Shown here: positions 26,693 to 35,185 of the stretch, in pieces
Layout of the letters: each line of letters begins with the position of its first letter
How positions within the stretch are numbered: position 1 is the first letter of the stretch
From: Polyangiaceae bacterium
GTDB lineage: Bacteria > Myxococcota_A > Polyangia > Polyangiales > Polyangiaceae
Reading direction: 5' to 3'
DNA length: 64,000 nt
NCBI GenBank assembly: GCA_020633205.1
Contig: JACKEB010000012.1
Location: 124,001 to 188,000, forward strand
The notes under the pieces: model-generated
What the model was told of the DNA's origin: nothing
Seen by the model: only the letters and a program-made list of their open reading frames with translations
The model's database searches: none
Position numbers and translations under genes: made by a program

Positions 26693-27952
26693 TCAAGGGC
26701 TCGTGCTTGAAGCTGGAGGAAACCCGACCCGCGCTGCGTGGGCGACCATCGGCAAGCGGTCTTGACCCCAGAAGAGTTCACCCCCGACCTTGAATGTCGG
26801 GGCGCCACACAAACCAGTGGCGACCGCGTAGTCCGTGTTGGTGCGCAAGGCCTGCTTTGCTTGATCCGAAGAGGCGGCTTCCAAGAGTCCTGCAGGGAGC
26901 TCCAGCTCGCCGAGGATCTCTGCAAGCACCTGCGGCTCCGAGATGTTGCGGTTGTGTGACCAATAGGCGCTGAACAACGCATCGCTCAGGCGCCGTGCGT
27001 CGGCCCCCGGGAGCTCCGCTTGCGCAGCGAGGTAGAGCCGCAGGGGCGCCACACTGCGCAGCGGGAACACGTCAGGGAAGCGGAACCCAACGTCATAGCG
27101 CTTGGCGAAGCGATCGATGTCCTTGGCCACGTAGAGGCGTTTGCTCTCGGGAAAGGTGAAGAGCGGTACGTCTCCGGTGCCCACCGCCTTGAACAGCGCG
27201 CCGAGCAGAAACGGGATGGGCTTCACCGACACGCCGCTGGCCGCTTCGAGGGCCGCGATCTGGGTGTGCGCGAGGTAGGCGAAGGGGCTTGAGTAGTCGA
27301 AGAAGAACTCGATCTCGCTGGCCACGGGGCGCGCGCTCTTGTCGAGCTCGGTCCAGCCGTCTCGCGACGGGTCCAGTGCCCGGGCGACGAAATCCAGCCG
27401 GTCCTGCCCCCAGTACAGCTCCTGATCCACACGGAAAGTGGGAACGCCGAACACGCCGGCCTCGAAGGCGGCGAGGGTGCTATCGATCAGCGCTTGCTTC
27501 TGAGCTGGGGCCGAGGTGACCGCTCGGGCGCCATCGAGGCCCGCGGCGCTAAGCGCCGCCTCGACCACGCGCGGATCCTCAAGATCTTCGCCGCGTCTCC
27601 AGTAGGCGTCGAAGAGCGCGTGACTCGCTTCAGGAAGCGCCCCGGAGGCGAGGGCGGCGCGCAGCGCGAGCACCGTGCGCCGGGGGTGACTCGCCGGCTT
27701 CTGCAGCGGCGCCTCGAAGAGTGAGGCATAGCGCTCAAGATCTCGCTGGTTGATGCGCGTCTTGGTGGGGTTCATCTGGTTCGGCGCGTACTCCTTGTCC
27801 GACGTTCCGCGCAGGTGATTGAAAATGCCTCCCAAGAGCACTGGGCGATAAACCAGCTCAGCGTTGCAAGCCTTTGCCAAGGCGCGCACCTGCGTGCTCG
27901 CGACGTAGGCATAGGGGCAGACGAAGTCGTAGAAGAACTCAAGGCGTTTCAC
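26693..27952 (-). CDS. tandem duplicated HCCA-isomerase/DsbA-like (kappa GST) protein
   Basis: 419 residues consisting of two complete copies of the 2-hydroxychromene-2-carboxylate isomerase fold. Copy 1 (1-192) starts EFFYDFVCPYAY and ends GVPTFRVDQELYWGQDRL; copy 2 (212-407) starts EFFFDYSSPFAY and ends GAPTFKVGGELFWGQDRL. Family members are thioredoxin-fold, glutathione-dependent isomerases or transferases of ~200 residues. The active-site position differs (Cys in copy 1, Ser in copy 2), so the halves may have diverged in activity. ATG at 27952, with GGAGG 5 bases before. Substrate unknown. Confidence 0.88.
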   Translation of the reverse strand: MKRLEFFYDFVCPYAYVASTQVRALAKACNAELVYRPVLLGGIFNHLRGTSDKEYAPNQMNPTKTRINQRDLERYASLFEAPLQKPASHPRRTVLALRAALASGALPEASHALFDAYWRRGEDLEDPRVVEAALSAAGLDGARAVTSAPAQKQALIDSTLAAFEAGVFGVPTFRVDQELYWGQDRLDFVARALDPSRDGWTELDKSARPVASEIEFFFDYSSPFAYLAHTQIAALEAASGVSVKPIPFLLGALFKAVGTGDVPLFTFPESKRLYVAKDIDRFAKRYDVGFRFPDVFPLRSVAPLRLYLAAQAELPGADARRLSDALFSAYWSHNRNISEPQVLAEILGELELPAGLLEAASSDQAKQALRTNTDYAVATGLCGAPTFKVGGELFWGQDRLPMVAHAARVGFPPASSTSP

Positions 27953-28046
27953 GTTTCCTCCGGGGGGGCGACGGTGGTTTCGACGTAGCGGGCGAATGAT
28001 CGGGAGGCACGGCGGCTTGCCGCGAGTCTCGTTGCGGGCGAGCGTA

Positions 28047-28065
28047 CCTCACCCCCAAACCCGCG
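28047..28065. repeat. copy of a dispersed C-rich element
   Basis: CCTCACCCCCAAACCCGCG in the 197-base gap upstream of the tandem isomerase gene. Related copies are at 13593, 36286, 46023, 55921 and 55941 (plus) and 44575 and 58159 (minus). Confidence 0.5.
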
Positions 28066-28149
28066 AGGGACTGCACGCGTGCAGGCGTCGGCTGCAGCGT
28101 TCCCGACGCACCGCTCAGCGGTCGTTGCGTTCCATAGATTGTGGCGCCC

Positions 28150-28725
28150 TCAGTGCTCGCCGAGGCGCACGCCGTTGATCTCGACGCCGAACACCACGAC
28201 AGCGAAGACGCAGCCTTCGGGACCGGCGGTGAAGTCGTGCTCGGTGTCCACTTCCATCTCAGCGACATCCCCAGCGTGGTAGCCGCGTCCGGCGGAGTCC
28301 GTGTAGCCACCCTCGAGAATCAGCGCCGTCTCGTGGCCCAAGTGCCGATGCAAAGGAAAGCTCGCCCCCGGCGCCAAGCGCACCAAACCCACGTCGGCGC
28401 CAGCTGTCGCGGGGCCGCCATCAAGGTGCAGTAGCTCCACGCCCGGGATGGGAAAGGCCTGCCAGTCAGGCCCCACGGTCTGAGGGAGTAACGCGTCGAC
28501 CGCCGGCTCATCCAGATCGAAAAGCTTCGCCAAGCGGCTCGTGAATGGCGCGTAGCGCTGATGCCCTTCGAGCTCCGCAAAGAGCTCGGCGCGCCGGTTC
28601 GCCGCGGGCGCTTCCGCGGGGATGAGCCGGCTCAGCGTCGCCAGAGCGTCACCGAGCGCTGCTTCGTCCAGAGCGTCGTCCGCCTCCAGCGCCGCCAAAG
28701 CCCAGTCCGGGAGCAGCTCTTTCAT
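28150..28725 (-). CDS. ChrR-like cupin anti-sigma factor
   Basis: 191 residues. The C-terminal cupin (about 90-190) shows HRHLGHETALILEGGYTD, then a further His in DTEHDF, as in ChrR-type anti-sigma factors. The N-terminal ~75 residues are helical and acidic and should hold the sigma factor. The zinc ligands of Rhodobacter ChrR (an N-terminal His and an HxxxCxxC motif) are absent, so the release mechanism probably differs. The ATG overlaps the sigma stop (ATGA), a firm sign of a sigma/anti-sigma pair. Confidence 0.82.
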   Translation of the reverse strand: MKELLPDWALAALEADDALDEAALGDALATLSRLIPAEAPAANRRAELFAELEGHQRYAPFTSRLAKLFDLDEPAVDALLPQTVGPDWQAFPIPGVELLHLDGGPATAGADVGLVRLAPGASFPLHRHLGHETALILEGGYTDSAGRGYHAGDVAEMEVDTEHDFTAGPEGCVFAVVVFGVEINGVRLGEH

Positions 28726-29336
28726 GGCTGACCTCCGGGGCGTCGGATGGGATGTACGGCGGATTCTCCTTCTCGAAGCACCCCCCGCAGCTTGCTCAGG
28801 GCAGCCGCCACTCGACTCTTGACCGTGCCGATGGGGATGCCGATGTGGGCGGAGATTTCGCTCGAACTCAGCCCCTCGAAGTAGCCGAGCAGCAGGACCT
28901 CGCGTTGCTCTGCTGGTAGCTCGCCGAGCACCTGCAGGAGCAAGCGCTGATCTGGGGCTGCGTCGGCTTGGGCTTGTCCGACCTCTGGCAGAGACTCCGT
29001 CTCCAAGCTGACGCTGCGCTTCACGCGGACCGACTTCTTGCGATCGAGGGCGCGGCTTCGTGTGCGCAAGAGCAACCACGCGCGCACTGAACCCCGCGCG
29101 CTGTCGTAGTCCGCAGCGCGTTTCCACGCTTCGAGGAATACGTCGTGGACTAGGTCCTCGGCTTCCTGACGTTGAGCGAGCACCCGCAGCGCCAGCGCCA
29201 GCATGGTTGGTGCGTGGCGATCGTAGAGCGCCGCCAGCGCGCGCCGCTGACCATTCGCTGCGGCTTGAATCAGCTCGACGTCCTCGAGGGTCTCGAGATC
29301 GGCGCTCGGGCTGGGGCTGGACTGGACGAGGCTCAC
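28722..29336 (-). CDS. ECF-type RNA polymerase sigma factor
   Basis: 204 residues. Region 2 (LAALYDRHAPTMLALALRVL through AEDLVHDVFLEAWKRAADYD) and region 4 (LGELPAEQREVLLLGYFEGLSSSEISAHIGIPIGTVKSRV) are intact. A GTG at 29336 is chosen; the frame is open for another 180 codons but that part has no sigma homology. Partner of the ChrR-like protein, so likely a response to oxidative or photooxidative stress, by analogy only. Confidence 0.9.
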   Translation of the reverse strand: MSLVQSSPSPSADLETLEDVELIQAAANGQRRALAALYDRHAPTMLALALRVLAQRQEAEDLVHDVFLEAWKRAADYDSARGSVRAWLLLRTRSRALDRKKSVRVKRSVSLETESLPEVGQAQADAAPDQRLLLQVLGELPAEQREVLLLGYFEGLSSSEISAHIGIPIGTVKSRVAAALSKLRGVLREGESAVHPIRRPGGQP

Positions 29337-29673
29337 TCGACGCGGAGCGTAGCAGCGCGGCCTGACGATGGAAACCCGGCTCGCAGGGGCGATGGCGGGG
29401 CGCTCCGCCGGCGAATGCTGGGTAGCGGCCCAGGGCCGGTTCAATCGCGGTCTGGGAGCAAAGTCGCGCCCAGTAAAATCACACTCGGTAAAATCACCGC
29501 CTGGGTGCATCCAAAGCGCGGCGAGCTGCGAATCCTGCACAGGACGCAACGAAAACAGGCGCGCGGCGGGTGTCGTTCCCACGAGCTGAGTACGATGGGG
29601 CGCGAGCTTCGGATCGGCGACGGAGCTGCGTGATGGCCCTCGCGTTCCCCGTGGACTGTGGTAGTCGCTGCCC
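29337..29673. promoter_or_regulatory. divergent intergenic region with a direct repeat
   Basis: 337 bases between the sigma factor and the flavoprotein. It contains GTAAAATCAC twice (29473-29482 and 29488-29497), 15 bases apart, in an otherwise GC-rich setting. Read on the minus strand as GTGATTTTAC, it lies about 140-160 bases upstream of the sigma GTG. It could be a binding site or part of an autoregulated ECF promoter. Nothing else is seen. Confidence 0.4.
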
Positions 29674-31371
29674 GTGGCGTCCAAGCGCACAAGATCGCTC
29701 GCAAAGCGCCGCCGTGGGGCAAGGGCTGCCGCGCGCCCAAAGCTCGAGCCGGGGGCACAAATTGCGGTCGAGGTTGCTCTCGACGAAGCGGACGACGAGG
29801 CCAGCCTGCTGGGCAAGGTCGCGCTGCTCTGCGGGTGTGCTCCGGGCGAGCTGCCGCAGCTGAGGCTACTCAAGCGCTCCCTCGATGCGCGGCGTCACCG
29901 GATCCGCCACCGCTGGTTGTTCGAGGTGGGAGACGGTGACGCTCGATCGGAAGGCCTCGGCGGGGCGCCCTTGCAAGCAGCCCAGCAACCCGAGCGGGTC
30001 ATGATCGTCGGTGATGGCCCCGCTGGCCTGTTCTGCGCCTATCAGCTCGCTCGCCTGGGCATCGCATCGACGGTACTCGAGCGCGGGAAGGCGGTTCAGC
30101 CAAGACGCCACGACCTCAAGTCGTTGAACCGCCACGGCCGCGTGGACGCCGACAGCAACTACTGCTTCGGGGAAGGCGGCGCTGGTACCTACAGCGACGG
30201 CAAGCTCTACACCCGGAGTCACAAGCGCGGCAGCGTGCGGGACGTCCTCGAGCTATTGACGTTGCACGGTGCTCCTGAAGATATCCTCACGGAAGCGCGC
30301 CCGCATATCGGATCGAACAAGCTCCCTAGGGTCGTCACGCGTTTGCGTGAGCGCTTGGAGGAGGTTGGCGTCCAGTTTCGCTTTGGCGCTCGCGTGGTCG
30401 ACCTGGCGCGCGGCCCAGACGGCGCAGTGCGAGGCGTCCGCTTGGCCAGTGGTGAAGAGCTCAGCTGCGAGCGCGTGGTGCTCGCCACGGGGCACTCGGC
30501 AGCCGATGTGTACGAGATGTTGGCGGAGCTAGGGGTTCCCTTAGAGCCGAAGTCTTTCGCCGTGGGAGTGCGGATCGAACACCCTCAGGCGCTGATCAAC
30601 CGCATCCAGTACGGCAAGGCGGCGGATCACCCGCGCTTGCGTAATGCCGCCTACCGCATCGTGCACAACGTTGAAGGACGGGGCGTTTTCTCGTTCTGCA
30701 TGTGCCCTGGAGGCTTCATCGTGCCTGCGAGCACCGAGCCGGGCGGTCTCGTGGTCAATGGCATGAGCTTGAAGCGCCGCGACTCACCCTTTGCGAACTC
30801 GGGGCTCGTTGTCCAGGTCGACGTCTCGGATGTGGCCGCCGCGTTGGCGTGTGAAGTTGCCGTGGGGAAAAACGCTCTGGCTGGGCTGCGCTTTCAACGC
30901 AGGATCGAACAAGCGGCGTTCGCGGCCGGGGGCGGCGGTTTCGTTGCGCCGGCGACGCGCGTCAGCGACTTCGCCGAAGGGCGTGCCTCGAGTCGAGCCG
31001 GTGATACCAGCTACATTCCGGGCCTCAGGGCAGGGGATATGGCCGAGGTGCTGCGCTCGAGTGGCTTCGACCTAGCTACTCCGTTGCGGGTGGCGCTCGC
31101 ACGATTTGGGCGAGACATGCCAGGTTACGTCAGCGAAGAAGCTCAGCTGATCGGCGTCGAGTCGCGCACCAGCAGCCCCGTGCGCATGCCCCGCGACGCG
31201 GAGACGCTACAGCTGGTCGGTCTGCCCGGCGTGTTTCCAAGCGGAGAAGGAGCTGGCTACGCAGGGGGTATCGTTAGCGCGGCTGTCGATGGCATGCGCG
31301 TCGCGCTCGGTGTGGCGCAAAGCCTGGGCGTTGACGTGGGCGCGCTCTCCGCCGGGTTCAGCGGAGGCTAG
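29674..31371 (+). CDS. FAD-dependent dehydrogenase, COG2509 type
   Basis: 565 residues. An N-terminal ~95-residue alpha/beta domain (LKRSLDARRHRIRHRW) is followed by an FAD-binding domain with GDGPAG at 113-118, ERG, then NYCFGEGGAGTYSDGKLYTR and the C-terminal FPSGEGAGYAGGIVSAAVDG. This is the layout of the uncharacterised COG2509 flavoproteins, found in many bacteria; their substrate is unknown. GTG at 29674 is used because the basic N-terminus leads straight into the first domain. Confidence 0.85.
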   Translation: MASKRTRSLAKRRRGARAAARPKLEPGAQIAVEVALDEADDEASLLGKVALLCGCAPGELPQLRLLKRSLDARRHRIRHRWLFEVGDGDARSEGLGGAPLQAAQQPERVMIVGDGPAGLFCAYQLARLGIASTVLERGKAVQPRRHDLKSLNRHGRVDADSNYCFGEGGAGTYSDGKLYTRSHKRGSVRDVLELLTLHGAPEDILTEARPHIGSNKLPRVVTRLRERLEEVGVQFRFGARVVDLARGPDGAVRGVRLASGEELSCERVVLATGHSAADVYEMLAELGVPLEPKSFAVGVRIEHPQALINRIQYGKAADHPRLRNAAYRIVHNVEGRGVFSFCMCPGGFIVPASTEPGGLVVNGMSLKRRDSPFANSGLVVQVDVSDVAAALACEVAVGKNALAGLRFQRRIEQAAFAAGGGGFVAPATRVSDFAEGRASSRAGDTSYIPGLRAGDMAEVLRSSGFDLATPLRVALARFGRDMPGYVSEEAQLIGVESRTSSPVRMPRDAETLQLVGLPGVFPSGEGAGYAGGIVSAAVDGMRVALGVAQSLGVDVGALSAGFSGG

Positions 31372-31412
31372 CGACGATACAGCCGCACAGCGTGGGCGCC
31401 TGGCTGGCAGTG

Positions 31413-32231
31413 CTAGTTCGAGCTCCAGCCGGGCGGCATGATCAGCGCGTCTCTCACGTCCGCAGCGACGCGCAACGCGCTGCGAAGCTTGCGTCGCGCC
31501 AAGAGCTGCAACACGCCGAATGTAAGGCTGGTGATTGCGCCGAGCACCAGGCCAAGAATGCCCTTCAGCGCCCAGCTGCTTTGGCTGCCGAGCATCGCGA
31601 GGATGCCAGACAGCCCATAGAAGCCCAGCGCGATGAGCAAGCCGAGCTCGAGAGCACCGCCGATCAGCAACAGGCGCTGCCAACCACGCTTGAGCGCCGC
31701 GCCTAGCGGCAGCGGGCTGCCGCCTTGCAGGGTCCCCCACTCGCGCTCCCAGCGGACGTGCAGCGCGGCCAAGAGCAGAGGGACGTCGACGTCGGCGTCT
31801 GCCGGTACCTGGAGCACCGCGGGGAGCCAAATGCGGTCGAACACCCAGCTGGTTCCCTGGGGATTCGGCGGAGAGCGTCGGCCACCGAGGCGACAGAGGA
31901 CCCGATGTGCTAGGCGGCGCATCCGCGCGCCGCCGCTCAGCTTTGGCTCCTGCAGCGCGGCGGTCACTTCGTTGTCGCGAGTCGCTGCGCGCGCCCGCAA
32001 GATCTTGAGTAGGTCTTCCGCGCTCGCACCCGCGGCCAACCAAGCGATTCGCTCTCCGGTGACTTCACTCAGCGCCGCGCGCTGAGCCGCGAAGTCTGCG
32101 CCCTCGACCAGCACCAGCTCGAGCTCAACGTCGCCCAGTATGTCATCTGCGGCAGCGAGGCGGCTCTGCACGTCGCTGGCGAGCTCCGCGGCGGCCGGCG
32201 CCTGGCTATCAAGGAGGAGGCTAAGTTTCAC
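31413..32231 (-). CDS. membrane protein of unknown function
   Basis: 272 residues from a GTG at 32231 (alternatives: GTG 32285 and ATG 32273). The N-terminal ~80 residues look like an alpha/beta domain starting KLSLLLDSQ; two hydrophobic hairpin helices lie at about 195-245 (LLLIGGALELGLLIALGFYGLSGIL, then LKGILGLVLGAITSLTFGVL), and the end is basic. Cytoplasmic domain plus membrane anchor is likely. Family not recognised. It converges with the flavoprotein and is downstream of the phosphoesterase on the same strand. Confidence 0.6.
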   Translation of the reverse strand: MKLSLLLDSQAPAAAELASDVQSRLAAADDILGDVELELVLVEGADFAAQRAALSEVTGERIAWLAAGASAEDLLKILRARAATRDNEVTAALQEPKLSGGARMRRLAHRVLCRLGGRRSPPNPQGTSWVFDRIWLPAVLQVPADADVDVPLLLAALHVRWEREWGTLQGGSPLPLGAALKRGWQRLLLIGGALELGLLIALGFYGLSGILAMLGSQSSWALKGILGLVLGAITSLTFGVLQLLARRKLRSALRVAADVRDALIMPPGWSSN

Positions 32232-32317
32232 GGCGGCGGAACATAGCCAGAAGAGCCGCCTTGGGCAGCTCATTTCGCCGCTCACTTTTTGCGCGGAAGA
32301 GCGACAGAGAGCGCCCT

Positions 32318-33499
32318 CTACGCCGTGCGCAGGATGATTTGCGTCACTTCAGCCGGTGCCCCGAGGCGCAATGGAGGTCCCCAGTAGCCCGTACCAGAGC
32401 TCACGTACACTGCCGTGTCGCGGATCCAAGCCAGGCCTGCGACCACGGGTTGCTGCAGGCGGACGAAGATTTGCCAGGGCCACAGCTGGCCACCGTGGGT
32501 GTGTCCGGAGAGCTGGAGGTCTACACCGCGCTCCGCCGCTTCCGTGATCTGCCGCGGCTGGTGCGCCAGCAACACCACGGGGTGTTCCGGATTGCGATCC
32601 TTCAGCGCGGCCTCGAGGTCTGCTCCATGACCTGGCACTCGGCCCCCTTGCAAGTCGTCCACTCCCGCTAGATCAAGCGCAGTGCCGGCGGCGTTGCGCA
32701 GGCTCACATGCTCGTTGCGCAGCACCCGCAGACCCAGCTTACCGAGGTGCTGACACCAAGCCTCCGCGCCTGAGTAGTATTCGTGGTTGCCAGTGACGAA
32801 GAACGTCCCGTGGCGAGCTTTCAGCTCGGCCAAGGGCGCGACCGCCTGCTCTAGCTTGGAAACTGGGCCATCCACCAGATCGCCGGTGATGGCGACCACG
32901 TCTGCATCCAGCGAGTTGCAGGTCGCAACGATTTCTTCGATGAACTCGCGTCCAATGGTTGGCCCGATGTGAACGTCACTCAGCTGGACGATGCTGAAGC
33001 CATCGAGATCCTTCGGTAGCCGCTTCAGCGGGATCTCGACGCGCTTGATCTGCACCCGGCCGAGCGCCGATCGCGCGCCAGCAACGGTAAACCCTCCCAC
33101 GAGCAACACTACCGCGCCGCCCAGGGCACGGGCCAGTGTGGTGCGCCGTTCGGCGACGAACGCCGGATTCAGCTGTTCCTGGGTGCTCTCCCAAATCCAT
33201 GCGGCAACGCGCACGAGCTCGGCACCGGAGAGGAGAACCACTAGCCAGAAGACGATTCCGAGCCAGGCGTAGAGCACCAGCAGGACCGGTCGCCCAGCGT
33301 TCGGGTCGAGAGTCCGCGATAGATAGAAAGTCAGCGGGATGCTGAGTCCCAGCAGTGCGACCAGGGCACCGAGACCCCGCTGCCAGCCGAGGGGCAACTG
33401 CAGGTCCCGCACCAGGCGGGCGTACACCCAGTAGTGAACACTGCCCACGAGGAGCAGGACGATCGCGAGGAAGACGAAGAACCCAACTGCACGCGGCAC
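32318..33499 (-). CDS. membrane-anchored metallophosphoesterase (YkuE/YaeI-like)
   Basis: 393 residues. Four helices in the first ~140 residues, then a calcineurin-like phosphoesterase domain with DVH at 175-177, GDLVD at 206-210, GNHE at 237-240 and GHTHGGQ near 314. The catalytic domain uses two metal ions; relatives include lipid A or UDP-diacylglucosamine hydrolases and phosphodiesterases. The substrate cannot be told. GTG at 33499 lies immediately after an 18-bp palindrome and has no clear ribosome site. Confidence 0.87.
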   Translation of the reverse strand: MPRAVGFFVFLAIVLLLVGSVHYWVYARLVRDLQLPLGWQRGLGALVALLGLSIPLTFYLSRTLDPNAGRPVLLVLYAWLGIVFWLVVLLSGAELVRVAAWIWESTQEQLNPAFVAERRTTLARALGGAVVLLVGGFTVAGARSALGRVQIKRVEIPLKRLPKDLDGFSIVQLSDVHIGPTIGREFIEEIVATCNSLDADVVAITGDLVDGPVSKLEQAVAPLAELKARHGTFFVTGNHEYYSGAEAWCQHLGKLGLRVLRNEHVSLRNAAGTALDLAGVDDLQGGRVPGHGADLEAALKDRNPEHPVVLLAHQPRQITEAAERGVDLQLSGHTHGGQLWPWQIFVRLQQPVVAGLAWIRDTAVYVSSGTGYWGPPLRLGAPAEVTQIILRTA

Positions 33500-33929
33500 T
33501 GCTTGCTTATAAGCAAGCGAGCGGGCGATCGCCTCCCCCTGTCGTGTGAAGCTGTGTGAAGTTTGTCTCGACGGCTACGCCGGGGCACGCGTGCACACCC
33601 AACGCAGGCTCTGCTGCCATCCGCTCTTTTTTTTGGGGGAGAGGTGCAGCGATCAGTCGCGTCTCCCCAATGGCGCGCTGCGCAATAGCTGGGTCCCGCG
33701 CGGATATGCGGGCGGCATCTCCCACCCTCGCTGCTTGCGCATCCTCCCGGTATGGAAAATGGGGACGGCCGGCGCGTTGACCGACCACGCCGGATCGCGC
33801 GTCAACCCAGCGATTTCCGCTGGAATCAGGGCGCGACGGGGGCGAGTTTGGTATATCAGCAGCCTCGGGTTGATGACGCGACCCTGGACCAGGGCGCACG
33901 GCGATCGATTCGCCATCAGGAGGTTTTGT
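33500..33929. promoter_or_regulatory. 430-base intergenic region with a perfect 18-bp palindrome
   Basis: GCTTGCTTATAAGCAAGC at 33501-33518 is a perfect palindrome and abuts the start of the phosphoesterase gene. A strong AGGAGG-like site at 33919-33923 serves the beta-helix lipoprotein at the other end. A T8 run followed by GGGGGAGAGG is near 33630. No gene is evident in the rest. Confidence 0.5.
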
Positions 33930-35183
33930 ATGTCCTTTCGCTTGTTCTCTCAGTTGTGCATCGGCGGCCTGTTGCTCGGAGCGGTCTCTGGCTGCAGCAG
34001 TGACTCCGACGACAACTCCGGCTCGGGAGGCAACGTCGAGGGCTGCAACATCATGGTCAGCCCGAGCGACAACGACACCGAGAAGCTGCAGACCGCGTTC
34101 GTGAATGCGAAGAGCGGCCAGACCGTCTGCATGACGAAGGGCACCTACACCATCACGAACTTGATCACGGTGGGTGCGACGCCGGGCTTGACGATCCGTG
34201 GTGTGGGAGACACGCCCGACGACGTGCTCCTCGACTTCACTGGGCAGACCGAGGGCGACGACGGGATGCTCGCGACGGGTGACGACATCACCATCGAGAA
34301 CTTCTCGGTGCGCAACACGCGCGGAAACGGCATCGTCGTTAGCGGCGCCACCGGCGTCGTGTTCCGGAAGATCAAGGTCACTTGGGACGAGTCGAAGACC
34401 GAAAACGGCGCCTACGCGGTGTACCCCACCAAGTCGAAGGACGTGCTCGTCGAAGACTGCGAAGTCGTCGGCGCGAGTGACGCGGGCATCTACTTGGGTC
34501 AATCCGAGAACGCCATCTTGAGGCGCAACACAGCGTACGGAAACGTGATCGGCATCGAGGTGGAGAACACCACCGGCGCCGAGATCTACGACAACGTGAC
34601 CTACGACAACACCACCGGCATTTTCATTCCCTTGCTGCCGAACCTGCAGCGCAAGGAGAGCGCGCTCACGATCATCCGGGACAACCAGATCTACGAGAAC
34701 AACCGGGGTAACTTTGGCGACAAGAACACCGTGGTGTCCTTCTTGCCTCCGGGAGTCGGGATCATCCTGCTGAACTCCGACAAGGTTCGCGTGTTTGGCA
34801 ACACGATCAAGGACCAGAAGTCGACGGCGGTTGGCATCGTCGGACAGGCCACCATGGATGAGGTGACGGGCATGATGAGCACGGATACGGAGACCGATGG
34901 TTACCCCGAGGAAATCTACATCCACGGCAACACCTACGAGAATATCGGCGGTATGCCTGCAGGGATCCTCGCCACCTTGGGCGTCGCCAGTCTCGAGGAA
35001 GTGGTGTGGGATGGCTCCGAACGGAGCCCCGGTTCAGCCAAGCTCTGCCTGGGTGAGTCCGACCTACCCACCTTCCGAGACTTCGGCGGCCTGGACGGCG
35101 TCGGCAACCCGGACCTCCACTCAACCGACGCCACGCCTCACACGTGCACGCTGCCCGATCTCGAGCCCGTCACGCTGCCTTAG
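33930..35183 (+). CDS. right-handed parallel beta-helix lipoprotein (TIGR03805-like)
   Basis: 417 residues. Signal with lipobox AVSGC (Cys22), then a beta helix with many NTxxGNxxGIxV-type coils (for example RNTAYGNVIGIEVENTTG) and a C-terminal cap with a few Cys. The family is known from genomics to be paired with an exported haem-motif protein family (TIGR03806), and its role is unknown. Start ATG at 33930 has CAGGAGG upstream. Two bases separate it from the di-haem peroxidase-like gene, so they form an operon. Confidence 0.88.
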   Translation: MSFRLFSQLCIGGLLLGAVSGCSSDSDDNSGSGGNVEGCNIMVSPSDNDTEKLQTAFVNAKSGQTVCMTKGTYTITNLITVGATPGLTIRGVGDTPDDVLLDFTGQTEGDDGMLATGDDITIENFSVRNTRGNGIVVSGATGVVFRKIKVTWDESKTENGAYAVYPTKSKDVLVEDCEVVGASDAGIYLGQSENAILRRNTAYGNVIGIEVENTTGAEIYDNVTYDNTTGIFIPLLPNLQRKESALTIIRDNQIYENNRGNFGDKNTVVSFLPPGVGIILLNSDKVRVFGNTIKDQKSTAVGIVGQATMDEVTGMMSTDTETDGYPEEIYIHGNTYENIGGMPAGILATLGVASLEEVVWDGSERSPGSAKLCLGESDLPTFRDFGGLDGVGNPDLHSTDATPHTCTLPDLEPVTLP

Positions 35184-35185
35184 TC

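Noticed and set aside
33507..34925. Long His/Val/Asp-rich frame opposite the beta-helix gene
   Set aside because: Antisense shadow; the plus strand has a signal peptide, lipobox, ribosome site and family motifs.
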